The notes: generated by a model from the letters alone, not told the origin. 64,000 nucleotides of DNA from Quatrionicoccus australiensis (GCF_020510425.1 NZ_JAHBAH010000001.1:4104472-4168471), one strand, 5' to 3'; positions 17,856-32,071 are shown, numbered from the stretch's first letter. Numbers and translations are program-made.

Positions 17856-17881
17856 AAAAAGGGCGGCTCCGGGAGCCGCCC
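17856..17881 (-). terminator. Terminator/attenuator between guaB and guaA
   Basis: GGGCGGCTC (17861-17869) pairs perfectly with GAGCCGCCC (17873-17881) around CGG. On the minus strand the stem is followed by T5. It lies between the guaB stop and the guaA start, so it either ends guaB transcription or lets only part of the transcripts continue into guaA. Confidence 0.8.
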
Positions 17882-17899
17882 TCAGTAACACGGAAAGAA

Positions 17900-19375
<1,476 letters not shown>

Positions 19376-19432
19376 TTAATCCAAGGTCACAAAATCGTAT
19401 TATACAGAAAACCAACGGAAACCCAGACCACC

Positions 19433-19912
19433 ATGAAATCTCCGCTCATTTTTGCCCTTTGCGTCATGTCGACCGTTGCCGCCGTTTCTGCCCAGGCCCA
19501 GACCTATCAGTGGAAGGACAAGAACGGGCGCACCGTGATCTCCGATACGCCGCCACCAGCCTCAGCCAGATCAACACAAATCGGCGAAGCTGTACCGCCA
19601 GTTACTACGCCTATACCAGACACCAGCAAATCAGCCACCCCTCCCCAAACCTCGGCAGACAAGGATCTTGACTTCAAGAAGCGACAAAAGGAAGCCAAGG
19701 AGAAAGCCGACAAGGATGCCAAGGACCAGGCCGCCGCGGCAGAAAAGCGCGAGGTCTGTGATCGTGCCCGGCGCAATCTCGCCGCCCTTGAGTCAGGCCA
19801 GACCCTGGCCACGCCGGACGAGAGCGGTCAGCGCCAAGTCCTCGACAACAGTCTGCGCGAACAGGAAATCGAACGGGCAAGAAAAATTATGGCAGAAACC
19901 TGCAACAAGTAA
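19433..19912 (+). CDS. Secreted DUF4124 protein (159 aa)
   Basis: The signal peptide is MKSPLIFALCVMSTVAAVSAQA, and the mature protein starts TYQWKDKNGRTVISDTPPP, the standard DUF4124 motif. A Pro/Thr-rich stretch leads to a charged, probably helical segment (KKRQKEAKEKADKDAKDQAAAAEKR, given as a region at about residues 83-108). A C-terminal part with two cysteines follows. Related proteins are frequent in betaproteobacterial periplasms without known function. It is divergent from guaB and convergent with rnfH. Confidence 0.8.
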   Translation: MKSPLIFALCVMSTVAAVSAQAQTYQWKDKNGRTVISDTPPPASARSTQIGEAVPPVTTPIPDTSKSATPPQTSADKDLDFKKRQKEAKEKADKDAKDQAAAAEKREVCDRARRNLAALESGQTLATPDESGQRQVLDNSLREQEIERARKIMAETCNK

Positions 19913-19933
19913 TCTGCCGCTAACAATAAACGG

Positions 19934-20260
19934 TCAGGCTTCAGGGGCGTCGGCATCACCGGCGCCTTTTTTCATGATCTTGCCTTCGGCGGCGCGCTGC
20001 TTGCGCACTTCTTTCGGGTCGGCAATCAGCGGCCGGTAGATTTCGACACGATCACGATCGCGCAAGATACTGTCGAGCTTGGAAAGCTTGGCGAAGACAC
20101 CGAACTTGTTTTTCTTGAGATCGATTTCCGGATGCTTGACGAGCAGACCGGAGGCTTCCAGCGCCTGCAGCAGGGTGGCGCCTTGCGGCAACTTGACGCC
20201 GACCAGCGCCTGTTTGTCGGCAAGTGCATAGCACACCTCGACATTGATCATTTCAGCCAT
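19934..20260 (-). CDS. rnfH: RnfH-family ubiquitin-fold protein
   Basis: A UPF0125/RnfH protein of 108 residues: MAEMINVEVCYALADKQALVGVKLPQGATLLQALEASG, then DRVEIYRPLIADPKEVRKQRAAEGK, the family's typical C-terminal tail. It adopts a beta-grasp fold. The gene overlaps the end of ratA by eight bases, the ratA-rnfH pair being conserved across beta- and gammaproteobacteria next to smpB. Function is not settled. Confidence 0.9.
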   Translation of the reverse strand: MAEMINVEVCYALADKQALVGVKLPQGATLLQALEASGLLVKHPEIDLKKNKFGVFAKLSKLDSILRDRDRVEIYRPLIADPKEVRKQRAAEGKIMKKGAGDADAPEA

Positions 20261-20696
20261 GGCTGGCTCCATAAACCTGGGTAGCGCGACGCACGAAGGC
20301 ATCCACGAAAGTATTGGCGATATGGCTGAACACCGGCCCGATCACCTTTTCAAAAAGCTTGCTGGAAAACTCGTAATGCAACTGGAACTCGATCTTGCAG
20401 GCGTTCTCGGCCAAGGCCCTGAAATGCCATGAACCCTCCAGCCGGCGAAACGGACCATCAACCAGCCGGATCTTCATCACCGCAGGGAACTCCTTGTCGT
20501 TTTCCGTCGTGAAGCAGGATTTGACCGAGTGGTAATTGATATGCAGGGTCGCCACCGTTTTCTGCGCATCACGAAACTTGACTTCGGTCTGGCTGCACCA
20601 GGGCAAAAAGGCCGGATAATCCTCGCAACGATCCACCAACTCGAACATGCGGGTCGCGGATTGTTCAATCAGTACTGTTTTTTCGACCAGAGCCAT
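20253..20696 (-). CDS. ratA: RatA/COQ10-type START-domain protein
   Basis: A 147-residue START-like protein (MALVEKTVLIEQSATRMFELVDRCEDYPAFLPWC, continuing HINYHSVKSCFTT and ALAENACKIEFQLHYEFSS). Homologues are called RatA in E. coli, where overexpression blocks 70S formation, and COQ10 in mitochondria, where they bind ubiquinone. A quinone-chaperone role is at least as likely as toxicity. The gene is divergent from smpB with 57 bases between, the usual arrangement. Confidence 0.9.
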   Translation of the reverse strand: MALVEKTVLIEQSATRMFELVDRCEDYPAFLPWCSQTEVKFRDAQKTVATLHINYHSVKSCFTTENDKEFPAVMKIRLVDGPFRRLEGSWHFRALAENACKIEFQLHYEFSSKLFEKVIGPVFSHIANTFVDAFVRRATQVYGASHG

Positions 20697-20753
20697 GCGG
20701 CAGCTACGTTCCTGTATCCTGTAAAATGGCGATTTTAATGGATCACTGGCAGC

Positions 20754-21203
20754 ATGAGCATCACGGTCAACAAAAAAGCCTTCCACGAGTATTTCGTCGA
20801 AGAGAAGCACGAAGCCGGCATTGCCCTCGAGGGATGGGAGGTCAAGGCGATTCGTGCCGGCCGGATGAACATCAAGGAATCCTACGTCATCATCAAGAAT
20901 GGCGAGATCTTCCTGATCGGCATGCACATCACGCCGCTACCCAGCGCCTCGACCCACGTCCACCCCGATCCGACCCGCACGCGCAAACTGCTGCTGCACC
21001 GTACCGAGATCGCCAAGCTGATCGGCAAGGTGGAACGTGCCGGCTACACGTTGATCCCGCTCGACCTGCACTACAGCAAGGATCGCATCAAGCTCGAGGT
21101 CGGCCTGGCCAAGGGCAAGAAACAGCACGACAAGCGCCAGGACGAAGCAGAAAAGGATTCCAAGCGCGAAGCCCAGCGCGCGATGAAGGAACGCCTGCAC
21201 TAA
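20754..21203 (+). CDS. smpB: SsrA-binding protein SmpB
   Basis: SmpB delivers tmRNA to stalled ribosomes for trans-translation. The sequence [70 protein letters not shown] and the basic C-terminal tail ([23 protein letters not shown]) cover the whole family at normal length (149 aa). I found no tmRNA gene in the window. Confidence 0.95.
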   Translation: MSITVNKKAFHEYFVEEKHEAGIALEGWEVKAIRAGRMNIKESYVIIKNGEIFLIGMHITPLPSASTHVHPDPTRTRKLLLHRTEIAKLIGKVERAGYTLIPLDLHYSKDRIKLEVGLAKGKKQHDKRQDEAEKDSKREAQRAMKERLH

Positions 21204-21210
21204 GGTGAGC

Positions 21211-21837
21211 ATGGACGCCCTGCTCTACTGGGTCGGCCTGGCCGCCGTGGCAGTCAATGCCCTGACCGGCGTCCTCGACGCAGGCCGCAAGCAGATGGAC
21301 CTGGTCGGCGCCCTGCTGGTCGGTGTTGCCACGGCACTCGGCGGCGGCACCATTCGCGACCTGCTGCTCGACCGCAACGTATTCTGGGTGGCCGACCAGA
21401 CCTACCTGATTGCCGCACTCGGCACCGGTTTTGCCACCTTTTTCCTGGCCCGGCGCCTGCCGCTGCATCCGCGCTTTTTCCTGATTCCCGATGCAATCGG
21501 CCTCGCCTTGTTCACCGTCGTCGGCACGCAAGTCGCGCTGCAGTGGCACACGCCCTGGCTGGTCGCCAGCCTGATGGGCGTCACGACCGGCGTGGTCGGC
21601 GGCGTCTTGCGCGACATCCTGTGCAACGACGTGCCTCTGGTTTTTCTCAAGGGCGAGCTCTATGCCAGCGCGGCCTGGATCGGTGCATTGACGCTGATCG
21701 GCCTGCAGGCGCTGGATATTCATGCGGTGAACGCGAGCTGGATCGCAATGGCCGTGGTTCTGGCATTGCGCCTCGCTGCCATGCGCTACCACCTGACCTT
21801 GCCGGCCTTCCGTCAGAAACTGGAAAACGCCGACTAA
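21211..21837 (+). CDS. TRIC-channel family membrane protein (UPF0126)
   Basis: Two repeated three-helix units, each with a GGGxxRD motif, are visible: ALGGGTIRDLLLDRNVFWVAD and VTTGVVGGVLRDILCNDVPLVF. This is the pattern of prokaryotic TRIC/YadS-type trimeric cation channels. About seven membrane helices are expected over 208 residues. The ATG at 21211 is preceded by AAGGTGAG; a GTG at 21205 is possible. It directly follows smpB and overlaps the convergent Crp-like gene by four bases. Confidence 0.85.
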   Translation: MDALLYWVGLAAVAVNALTGVLDAGRKQMDLVGALLVGVATALGGGTIRDLLLDRNVFWVADQTYLIAALGTGFATFFLARRLPLHPRFFLIPDAIGLALFTVVGTQVALQWHTPWLVASLMGVTTGVVGGVLRDILCNDVPLVFLKGELYASAAWIGALTLIGLQALDIHAVNASWIAMAVVLALRLAAMRYHLTLPAFRQKLENAD

Positions 21838-22433
21838 ACCGCGGCTAGGCCATCCAGGTTGACGCTGAAGCTGCGCGTCGCATGCACGCCGCTGATTTTG
21901 CGCGGCGCCAGTACCTCGGCCCGTTCCAGCTTCTTGATGATGCGCGAGATGGTCTCGAAACGCAGGTCGGTGATGTCAGCCATATCCTGCCGTGCCGGCA
22001 GAACGACACTGCCGGAAGCATCGGCAAGCAGGCGAATCAGGTTGACGACGCGGGCGAGCGCCTCGCCGCCGCGCAAGGCCACGACATCGGCGGCGCGCTT
22101 CTGGGCGATGGCCAGCGACTGAAGCAAGGACTCGCCGGCCGCCACCTCCCCCTCCGGCCAGGGCGAAAGATCACATTGCGTCAGCGCCGAAGCACTGAAA
22201 GTGTAGGCACCGAACAGCAGGGATTCGCAACCGATGATGTCGCCGGCAATCGCCAGGCTGGCAAAGCTGGACTCCCCGGAAGCGGCGAGCGCATCAAGCC
22301 GGACCACGCCGCTCCGTACCCGCCAGGCCAACCCGTCGCAACCGGAACGATAGATCGCCTCACCGGAAGCGCAGGCACGCGCGGCGCGAGTCGGAATACT
22401 CTTGTTACGGTCGACCAGTGAAAACAGGCCCAT
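21834..22433 (-). CDS. Crp/Fnr-family transcription regulator (199 aa)
   Basis: The start at 22433 has GAGG seven bases upstream. The N-terminal part is a degenerate cyclic-nucleotide-like beta barrel (AIYRSGCDGLAWRVRSGVVRLDALAASGESSFASLAIAGDIIGCESLL). A dimer helix follows, then a Crp winged helix (LPARQDMADITDLRFETISRIIKKLERAEVLAPRK). The cysteines do not follow the Fnr 4Fe-4S spacing, so an oxygen-sensing cluster is not supported. The ligand and targets are unknown. Confidence 0.82.
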   Translation of the reverse strand: MGLFSLVDRNKSIPTRAARACASGEAIYRSGCDGLAWRVRSGVVRLDALAASGESSFASLAIAGDIIGCESLLFGAYTFSASALTQCDLSPWPEGEVAAGESLLQSLAIAQKRAADVVALRGGEALARVVNLIRLLADASGSVVLPARQDMADITDLRFETISRIIKKLERAEVLAPRKISGVHATRSFSVNLDGLAAV

Positions 22434-22548
22434 TTCGAACCTCATCGATAAGCAGAGAATGACGCGACAGAAGTGCGGGAGAAAACAGCGCGCCGAGCTT
22501 AGCGGCGAATAGCGCGGACGGGAATGCGGCAAATTGCCGCAGCACCAA

Positions 22549-22594
22549 CAAAAAAGGCTGCTTTCAACCCGGGGTCCGGATGAAAAACAGCCTT
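22549..22594 (-). terminator. Terminator downstream of tRNA-Asp
   Basis: AAGGCTG (22554-22560) pairs with CAGCCTT (22588-22594), with further pairing inside (TTTCA/TGAAA). On the minus strand the stem is followed by a T run (A run at 22550-22555). It lies 12 bases beyond the tRNA 3' end. Confidence 0.75.
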
Positions 22595-22606
22595 GCTTGC
22601 TGATGC

Positions 22607-22683
22607 TGGCGGAGTGGACGGGACTCGAACCCGCGACCCCCGGCGTGACAGGCCGGTATTCTAACCAACTGAACTACCACTCC
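22607..22683 (-). tRNA. tRNA-Asp (GTC)
   Basis: The minus strand reads GGAGTGGTAGTTCAGTTGG, an anticodon arm with CCTGTCACG (anticodon GTC), a T-arm GGGTTCGAGTCCC, an acceptor CCACTCC closing with the 5' end, then G and an encoded CCA. The total is 77 nt. The seven-base acceptor stem pairs fully. Confidence 0.97.
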
Positions 22684-22847
22684 GCGGCGAATCGCCCGTT
22701 TTGCAGCCGGCGACTCGAAGCGGGGCACATAGTAGCACAGACTTAGCTGTCCGCCGCCGGGCACAGCGAATACAATAGCCGCCCTCGTCGCCGCTTCCCT
22801 TTACGTGCAGGAGCGGTGCCCCATCCCGACAGATATCAGCGAAGAAC

Positions 22848-25439
22848 ATGAGCAAAAAAGAGACCTCCAGCCCGGCCAAGGACGGCATTTCCCCGATGAT
22901 GCGCCAGTACATGGGCCTCAAGGCGGCACACGCCCAGGACAAGCTGATGTTCTACCGGATGGGTGACTTCTACGAACTGTTCTTCGAGGATGCCGAAAAG
23001 GCGGCCCGCCTGCTCGACATCACACTGACGACGCGCGGCCAGTCGGCCGGGCAGCCGATCAAGATGTGCGGCGTGCCTTTCCACGCCGCCGAACAATACC
23101 TCGCCCGCCTGGTCAAGATGGGCGAATCGGTGGTGATCTGCGAGCAGATCGGTGACCCCGCGACCAGCAAGGGCCCGGTCGAGCGCGCCGTGGCGCGCAT
23201 CGTCACGCCCGGCACGCTGACCGATGCGGCGTTGCTTGACGATCGCCGCGACAGCTGGCTGCTGGCGCTGTGCGTGCACCGCAACACCGTCGGCCTGGCC
23301 CGTCTCAACCTGGCGAGCGGCGAATTCATTCTGACCGAAACCGGCAACGAGCAACTGGCGGCAACGCTGGAACGCATCCGCCCGGCGGAAATTCTTTACC
23401 CGGAAAGCTGGGTCCCGGACGTGCCGCTCGAAGGTGCCCGCACCCGCCAGCCGGACTGGTATTTCGAGGTCGACTCGGCGAAGCGCCTGCTCTGCGATCA
23501 TTTCAAGGTCGCCTCGCTGGCCGGCTTCGGCGCCGAAGGCCTGCGCCCGGCCGTGGCCGCGGCCGGTGCCCTGCTGCAATACGCGCAGACGACGCAGGCC
23601 GGCAATTTGCCGCATTTGCGGGCGTTGACCGTTGAGCTCGAAGGCGCCTACCTCGGCCTCGACACCGCCACCCGGCGCAACCTGGAACTGACCGAAACCC
23701 TGCGCGGCCAGCCTTCGCCGACGCTTTTTTCGCTGCTCGACAATTGCGTCACCAGCATGGGTGCCCGCCTGCTGCGCCACACCCTGCATCATCCGCTGCG
23801 CGAACGGGCAATTCCCGCCGCCCGCCATGCCGCCGTCGAGGGTCTGCTCGAGGATTACGGCCGGATCGCCGGCGAGGTGCGCCGCGAACTGCGCGGTATC
23901 GGCGACATCGAGCGCATCGCCGGCCGCATCGCGTTGAAGAATGCCCGGCCGCGCGACCTCGCCAGCCTGCGCGACTCGCTGGCCCGCCTGCCGGCACTGC
24001 GCGCACCGCTCGTCGAACAGCCTTCGCCACTACTGCAACAGCTTTGCCACGAAATGCAGACGCCGGCCGCGGCGCTCGATCTACTGATCCGCTCGATCGC
24101 CGCCGAGCCGGCTGCCCAGATTCGCGACGGCGGCGCCATCGCGCCGGGCTACGACGCCGAACTCGACGAACTGCGCTCGCTCAACGACAACTGCGGCGCC
24201 TTTCTCGTCGACATGGAAGTGCGCGAGCGTGAACGTACCGGCATCAACAGCCTCAAGGTCGAATTCAACAAGGTGCATGGCTTCTACATTGAAGTCACCC
24301 ACGCCAATACCGACAAGATTCCCGACGACTACCGCCGGCGCCAGACGCTGAAGAATGCCGAGCGCTACATCACGCCGGAACTGAAGGCTTTCGAAGACAA
24401 GGCGCTGTCCGCCCAGGAACGCTCGCTGGCCCGCGAGAAGCTGCTCTACGAGGGCATCCTCAACGAACTCGCACCGGCCATCCCGACCTTGCAGGTCATC
24501 GCCGGCGCCGTTGCCCAGCTCGACCTGCTGGCCGGCTTTGCCGACACGGCTTTGAAGCGCAACTGGAGCCGCCCGGAATTTGCCGATGAAATCGGGTTGA
24601 CCGTGCAGGCCGGGCGCCACCCGGTGGTCGAGGCGGAAATGGCCAACAGCGCCGACACCTTCATCGCCAACGACGTGCTGCTTGCCGAAAACCGCCGCCT
24701 GCTGCTCATCACCGGCCCCAACATGGGCGGTAAATCGACCTACATGCGGCAGACGGCGCTGATCGCCCTGCTCGCCCACATCGGCTGCTACGTGCCGGCC
24801 GAACGTGTCGTGCTCGGACCGCTCGACCGCATCTTCACGCGCATCGGCGCTTCCGACGACCTGGCTTCCGGGCGTTCGACCTTCATGGTCGAAATGACCG
24901 AAGCCGCGGCCATCCTGCACCACGCCACCGCCAACAGCCTGGTGCTGATGGACGAGATCGGGCGCGGCACCTCGACCTTTGACGGCATGTCGCTGGCCTT
25001 CGCGATCCTGCGCCACCTGATCGACAAGAACCGCTGCCTGACGCTGTTCGCCACGCATTATTTCGAGATGACGCGGCTCTCGCACGAATACAGCGAACTG
25101 GCCAACGTGCACCTCGACGCCGTCGAGCACAACGACCGCATCGTCTTCATGCACTCGGTCGAGGAAGGCCCGGCCAACCAGAGTTATGGGATCCAGGTCG
25201 CGGCCCTGGCCGGCATCCCGAATGCCGTGGTGCGCGCCGCCCGCAAGCAGTTGCGCGAATTCGAGCAGCGCGCGACGGTCGACCCGCTGCAACCGGATCT
25301 TTTCGCTCAGGGCGAGCCTGAGCCATTTGAAGCGGAGCCGCATCCGGTGCTCGAACAACTCTCCGGCATCGATCCCGACAGCCTGACGCCGCGCGAGGCG
25401 CTCGACGCCTTGTACGCCCTGAAGAAGCTGCTCAAGTGA
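22848..25439 (+). CDS. mutS: DNA mismatch repair protein MutS
   Basis: This protein recognises mispairs and starts methyl- or strand-directed repair with MutL. The mismatch-wedge motif is FYE at residues 41-43 (MGDFYELFF). Walker A is GPNMGGKST at 623-631, followed by Walker [17 protein letters not shown] and the [11 protein letters not shown] segment. The length of 863 aa is full. The C-terminus ends in a short helix ([12 protein letters not shown]) like the tetramerisation tail. The stop overlaps the start of a secreted phosphoesterase gene. Confidence 0.97.
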   Translation: MSKKETSSPAKDGISPMMRQYMGLKAAHAQDKLMFYRMGDFYELFFEDAEKAARLLDITLTTRGQSAGQPIKMCGVPFHAAEQYLARLVKMGESVVICEQIGDPATSKGPVERAVARIVTPGTLTDAALLDDRRDSWLLALCVHRNTVGLARLNLASGEFILTETGNEQLAATLERIRPAEILYPESWVPDVPLEGARTRQPDWYFEVDSAKRLLCDHFKVASLAGFGAEGLRPAVAAAGALLQYAQTTQAGNLPHLRALTVELEGAYLGLDTATRRNLELTETLRGQPSPTLFSLLDNCVTSMGARLLRHTLHHPLRERAIPAARHAAVEGLLEDYGRIAGEVRRELRGIGDIERIAGRIALKNARPRDLASLRDSLARLPALRAPLVEQPSPLLQQLCHEMQTPAAALDLLIRSIAAEPAAQIRDGGAIAPGYDAELDELRSLNDNCGAFLVDMEVRERERTGINSLKVEFNKVHGFYIEVTHANTDKIPDDYRRRQTLKNAERYITPELKAFEDKALSAQERSLAREKLLYEGILNELAPAIPTLQVIAGAVAQLDLLAGFADTALKRNWSRPEFADEIGLTVQAGRHPVVEAEMANSADTFIANDVLLAENRRLLLITGPNMGGKSTYMRQTALIALLAHIGCYVPAERVVLGPLDRIFTRIGASDDLASGRSTFMVEMTEAAAILHHATANSLVLMDEIGRGTSTFDGMSLAFAILRHLIDKNRCLTLFATHYFEMTRLSHEYSELANVHLDAVEHNDRIVFMHSVEEGPANQSYGIQVAALAGIPNAVVRAARKQLREFEQRATVDPLQPDLFAQGEPEPFEAEPHPVLEQLSGIDPDSLTPREALDALYALKKLLK

Positions 25440-26353
25440 AAATCTGGCTGGCCGCCTTGCTGCTTGCCGCAAGCACTGCGGCACCAGCCGAGATCTACCG
25501 CTTCGGCCTGATCGGCGATGTCCCCTACTCCGATTACGAACGCCGCGAATTGCCGAAAATGCTTGATGCCATCGTCGACAGCCATGTCGATTTCGTGGCT
25601 CACATCGGCGACATCAAGCACGGCAAGGATCGTTGCGACGACAGCCTGTTCGAGGATCGCTACAAGCTGTTCAATGCGGTACGTGTTCCCTTCGTTTTCG
25701 TCCCCGGCGACAACGAATGGACCGACTGCAATCGTTCGTCGAACGGTGCCTACGATCCGCTGGAACGTCTCGGCAAATTGCGCAGCCTGTTCTGGAAGGG
25801 CGATTTTTCCCTGGGACAGAAAAAGCTGCGCCTGGAAAAACAGTCAGGCAGCTACCCGGAACACTCGCGTTTCCGGCTTGGGCCGGTACTCTTCGTGACC
25901 CTGAACATTCCCGGCGGCAACAACAACTTCGGCCTCGGCAAACAGGCCTCGGCGGAATTCCAGGCGCGTAATCCGGTCGTCCTGAAATGGCTGCAGGACA
26001 GCTTCGCCTTGGCCCGTCGCGACAAACTGGCCGGCATCGTGCTGTTTTTCCAGGCCGATCCTGCCTGGAAAAACTTTGCCCAGGGCCTGGCGCATGAAGG
26101 CTACCGCGAATTTCTCACCATTCTGCGCGCGGAAACCATCGCGTTTCGCGGTCAGGTCGTCGCCGTGCATGGCGACACCCACATGAGCCACATCGACCAG
26201 CCGCTGCGGGACGGCGACGGCAAGACACTGGCCAACTTCACCCGCGTCGAAACCTTCGGTTACCCGGTCATGGGCTGGACGCGCGGCATCATCGATACGG
26301 ATTCGCCAACGCTGTTCCGCTTCGAAGCCCAAGCCTGGACTTCACAGAAATAA
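25436..26353 (+). CDS. Secreted calcineurin-like metallophosphoesterase (305 aa)
   Basis: A signal peptide ([18 protein letters not shown]) precedes a metallophosphoesterase domain. The motifs are [22 protein letters not shown] (GDxxxG), [12 protein letters not shown] (GDNE) and [10 protein letters not shown] (GHxH-like, here HGDTH). The family uses two metals to hydrolyse phosphoesters; the substrate is unknown. The GTG start at 25436 overlaps the mutS stop (GTGA), so it is translationally coupled to mutS, an unexpected partner. A bidirectional terminator follows immediately. Confidence 0.85.
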   Translation: MKIWLAALLLAASTAAPAEIYRFGLIGDVPYSDYERRELPKMLDAIVDSHVDFVAHIGDIKHGKDRCDDSLFEDRYKLFNAVRVPFVFVPGDNEWTDCNRSSNGAYDPLERLGKLRSLFWKGDFSLGQKKLRLEKQSGSYPEHSRFRLGPVLFVTLNIPGGNNNFGLGKQASAEFQARNPVVLKWLQDSFALARRDKLAGIVLFFQADPAWKNFAQGLAHEGYREFLTILRAETIAFRGQVVAVHGDTHMSHIDQPLRDGDGKTLANFTRVETFGYPVMGWTRGIIDTDSPTLFRFEAQAWTSQK

Positions 26354-26383
26354 AAAAAGCGCAGATCGCTCTGCGCCTTTTTT
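26353..26383. terminator. Bidirectional intrinsic terminator
   Basis: GCGCAGA (26359-26365) pairs with TCTGCGC (26370-26376) around TCGC, with A7 before and T6 after. It ends the mutS-phosphoesterase operon on the plus strand and slyD on the minus strand. Confidence 0.9.
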
Positions 26384-26402
26384 CCGGGAAACTGCCTGAA
26401 AC

Positions 26403-26900
26403 TCAGTGGCAGTCTTCTTCGTCATCACCACCATGGACGTGGCCGTGTTCGAGTTCTTCTGCGCTGGCCGGACGAATCGAGGTCACGGTGCAGGTGAAGA
26501 CCAGGGCCATGCCGGCCAGCGGGTGATTGCCGTCGAGAACAACCTTGTCATCGGCAATATCGGTCACCCGGTAGATGATGAAGTCTTCTTCATTGCCGTC
26601 TTCGGCGCCACCTTCGAACTGCATGCCAACCTGCAGCTCTTTCGGGAAATCCTTGCGCGGCTCGATCTGCACCATTTCGGCATCGTAGTCGCCGAAAGCT
26701 TCGTCAGGTTGCAGCTTGACCTTGACCGACTCGCCGACGGCCTTGCCCTGCAGGGCTTCCTCGATTTTCGGGAAAATGTCGTCGTAACCGCCGTGCAGAT
26801 AAACGAGCGGCTCGCGGCCTTCGTCCACCACTTCGCCATCCGGATCGGTGACATGGTAGTCGAGGGTGATGACGGTATTTCTGGCGACCAGGGTATTCAT
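26403..26900 (-). CDS. slyD: SlyD-type FKBP peptidyl-prolyl isomerase
   Basis: An FKBP domain with inserted-in-flap chaperone domain: VARNTVITLDYHVTDPDGEVVDEG, LVYLHGGYDDIFPKIEEAL, then the IF domain (KVKLQPDEAFGDYDAEMVQIEPRKDFP) and LDGNHPLAGMALVFTCTV. The tail is short but His/Cys/acid-rich (HGHVHGGDDEEDCH), a reduced form of the SlyD metal-binding tail. It assists proline isomerisation and nickel handling. The start overlaps the peroxiredoxin stop (ATGA), so the two are coupled. Confidence 0.93.
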   Translation of the reverse strand: MNTLVARNTVITLDYHVTDPDGEVVDEGREPLVYLHGGYDDIFPKIEEALQGKAVGESVKVKLQPDEAFGDYDAEMVQIEPRKDFPKELQVGMQFEGGAEDGNEEDFIIYRVTDIADDKVVLDGNHPLAGMALVFTCTVTSIRPASAEELEHGHVHGGDDEEDCH

Positions 26901-27370
26901 GAATTCAGTTCCTTGACCAGGCGCAGCACTTCCAGTGCGTGACCCTTGTAATTGACGTTGTAGAGCGCATGGCGAATGATGCCCGTGCGGTCGATGATGA
27001 AGGTGGAACGGACGATGCCGTATTTTTTGTGGCCATCCACCTCTTTGGCCTGCCAGACACCGTACTGCTTGCAGACGGCACCATCGGCATCCGACAGCAA
27101 TTCCAGACCGATGCCTTCCTTGTCGCGAAACTCGGCGTGTTTCAGGCATTCATCACGATTGACGCCGAGCAGGAGGCAATCCTGCCGTTCAAAATCCCCT
27201 TCGTGATCGGAAAAATCGGTCACTTCCTTGATGCAGCAGGGCGTACCGTCCTTCGGATAGAAAAAAAGCACAAGATGCTTTTTTCCCTGGAAATTCGCCA
27301 GATCGACAGTCTCCATGTCGGCATCCGGCAAGGCAAATGCGGGAGCTCTTTCTCCAACCTTGAGCAGCAT
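26897..27370 (-). CDS. Peroxiredoxin, AhpC/TSA superfamily, with vicinal cysteines (157 aa)
   Basis: The sequence has a thioredoxin-fold peroxiredoxin core (LVLFFYPKDGTPCCIKEVTDFSDH) and the later WQAKEVDGHKKYGIVRSTFIID segment of the Bcp group. The peroxidatic cysteine lies in the usual PxxxTPxC place, but the preceding residue is also Cys (TPCC), and the Bcp resolving Cys five residues on is absent. It should reduce hydrogen or organic peroxides with thiol donors. It is coupled to slyD. Confidence 0.88.
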   Translation of the reverse strand: MLLKVGERAPAFALPDADMETVDLANFQGKKHLVLFFYPKDGTPCCIKEVTDFSDHEGDFERQDCLLLGVNRDECLKHAEFRDKEGIGLELLSDADGAVCKQYGVWQAKEVDGHKKYGIVRSTFIIDRTGIIRHALYNVNYKGHALEVLRLVKELNS

Positions 27371-27466
27371 GTTGTTCTCCTTGAGCGCTCTCTCTGGGGG
27401 ACTGCTGAGAGCGATTCTAGCGGAGGCAATTGCTGGTGACTACAACGGTCGACGCCTTTTTTACAG

Positions 27467-27751
27467 CTATTTTCCGGGAACTTTTTCCGGAATCTGCACA
27501 AAGGTTTCGTCCTGGCGGACCATGCCCAACTCGAAACGGGCCCGCTCCTCAATCGCGTCGTAGCCCTGCTTGAGGTCGCGAACTTCGGCATCGAGGCCGG
27601 CGTTGCGGATTTCGAGCGACTTGGTGACCTCCTTCTGTTGCTGCAATTGACGGTCGTACTCCCAGACCTTCAGCCAGCCGCCCTTACCCACCCAGAGGGG
27701 GTACTGGAGCAGGCCGATGGCTGCGAGGAGGCCGACCGTCAGCCAGCGCAT
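27467..27751 (-). CDS. ftsB: Cell division protein FtsB
   Basis: A 94-residue bitopic protein: N-terminal membrane helix [22 protein letters not shown], then a coiled coil ([31 protein letters not shown]) and the conserved [23 protein letters not shown]. It forms the FtsQLB divisome complex. Its place directly after eno is the conserved betaproteobacterial and gammaproteobacterial arrangement. Confidence 0.93.
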   Translation of the reverse strand: MRWLTVGLLAAIGLLQYPLWVGKGGWLKVWEYDRQLQQQKEVTKSLEIRNAGLDAEVRDLKQGYDAIEERARFELGMVRQDETFVQIPEKVPGK

Positions 27752-27757
27752 CTGCGT

Positions 27758-29053
<1,296 letters not shown>

Positions 29054-29077
29054 TTATCAATTAATTGAAAGAACTAC

Positions 29078-29386
29078 TTAAATTAAACTATCAACACCGG
29101 CGATGACCAGCATGTTCATTTCGGCAGCATTTTCGCGTACTTTGCGCGCCGCCTGATATTCGGCGGAATCATAAAAGCGCTTGGCCTGCTCGACCGTATC
29201 GAACTCGACAACGATCATCCGTTGCGGCGGCGTCCATTTGCCTTCGAGAATCTCGGCGGCACCGCCCCGAACGAGGAAACGCCCGCCATATTGCTCGACC
29301 GCTGCCTGCGACATCAGGCGATAACGGGCCATGGCGTTGGCGTCATGTACTTTGACCTCGGCGACGATATAGCCCTTTTCTGCCAT
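29078..29386 (-). CDS. DUF1330 domain protein (102 aa)
   Basis: A ferredoxin-like dimeric alpha/beta-barrel protein: KGYIVAEVKVHDANAMARYRLMSQAAVEQYGGRFLVRGG followed by RMIVVEFDTVEQAKRFYDSAEYQAA, the DUF1330 signature. The ATG shares one base with the kdsA stop (TAATG), so translation is coupled. The family is related to antibiotic-biosynthesis-monooxygenase-type folds; its role is unknown. DUF1330 between kdsA and eno recurs in betaproteobacteria as far as I recall. Confidence 0.88.
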   Translation of the reverse strand: MAEKGYIVAEVKVHDANAMARYRLMSQAAVEQYGGRFLVRGGAAEILEGKWTPPQRMIVVEFDTVEQAKRFYDSAEYQAARKVRENAAEMNMLVIAGVDSLI

Positions 29387-30218
29387 TACTTCAGTTCCTC
29401 GAAGCCCGCACTCTTGACCGCCTTGTCGAGCACCGACAAGGTAGCCAGCAGGCTTTCCATGCGCTCCAGCGGCCAGCTGTTCGGGCCATCCGACCAGGCT
29501 TTTTCCGGACAGGGATGGGTTTCCATGAACAGGCCGGAAATGCCGACCGCCACGGCGGCACGCGCCAGGACGGGCACGAACTCGCGCTGCCCGCCGGAAG
29601 TCGTTCCCTGCCCGCCCGGCAACTGCACGCTGTGCGTTGCGTCGAACACGACCGGACAAGCGGTTTCGCGCATGATCGCCAGGCTGCGCATGTCGGAAAC
29701 CAGGTTGTTGTAGCCGAAGGACGCGCCGCGCTCGCAGACCATGATGTTGTCGGCGCCGTTGTTCACTTCGCGTGCCTTGGCGACGACATTCTTCATGTCG
29801 CCCGGGGCAAGAAACTGGCCTTTTTTGATGTTGACCGGTTTGCCGCAGGTCGCAACCGCGTGAATGAAATCGGTCTGGCGACACAGGAAGGCCGGCGTCT
29901 GCAGCACATCGACCACACTGGCCACGGCCGGAATGTCTTCGACGGTATGCACGTCGGTCAGCACCGGCACGCCGATCTGGCGCTGCACTTCCGAGAAGAT
30001 GCGCAGGCCTTCGTCCAAACCAAGGCCGCGCACCGAAGTGCCGGAACTGCGGTTGGCCTTGTCGTACGACGCCTTGAAGATGTAGTTGATACCCAGACGG
30101 GCACAAACTTCCTTCATGTAGCCGGCGACATCCAGGCACAGCTGCTCTGATTCAGCCGTACAGGGTCCGGCAATCAGGAAAAAAGGTTGGTCGAGGCCTG
30201 CTTCGAAACCGCACAGAT

Positions 30219-30222
<4 letters not shown>
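29386..30222 (-). CDS. kdsA: 3-deoxy-8-phosphooctulonate synthase
   Basis: This enzyme condenses arabinose 5-phosphate and PEP to KDO-8-phosphate for lipopolysaccharide. Core motifs are [64 protein letters not shown] and [16 protein letters not shown]. The length of 278 aa is normal. The ATG at 30222 has GGAAGGAG upstream and overlaps the stop of a short ORF that begins with a diverged copy of the same gene's first 19 codons. Confidence 0.96.

Positions 30223-32071
<1,849 letters not shown>

Noticed and set aside
20253..20696. ratA as a toxin of a toxin-antitoxin pair with rnfH
   Set aside because: The pair is conserved as a housekeeping arrangement and the protein is a START/COQ10-type domain; no antitoxin features are seen in RnfH.
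20753..21210. A tmRNA gene near smpB
   Set aside because: No tRNA-Ala-like ends or tag-peptide frame were found around smpB or elsewhere in the window.
21834..22433. Fnr-type oxygen sensor
   Set aside because: The cysteines do not have the N-terminal spacing needed for a 4Fe-4S cluster.
22534..22746. Small frame across the tRNA-Asp gene containing WTGLEPATPGVTGRYS
   Set aside because: This is the well-known spurious translation of tRNA sequence on the opposite strand.
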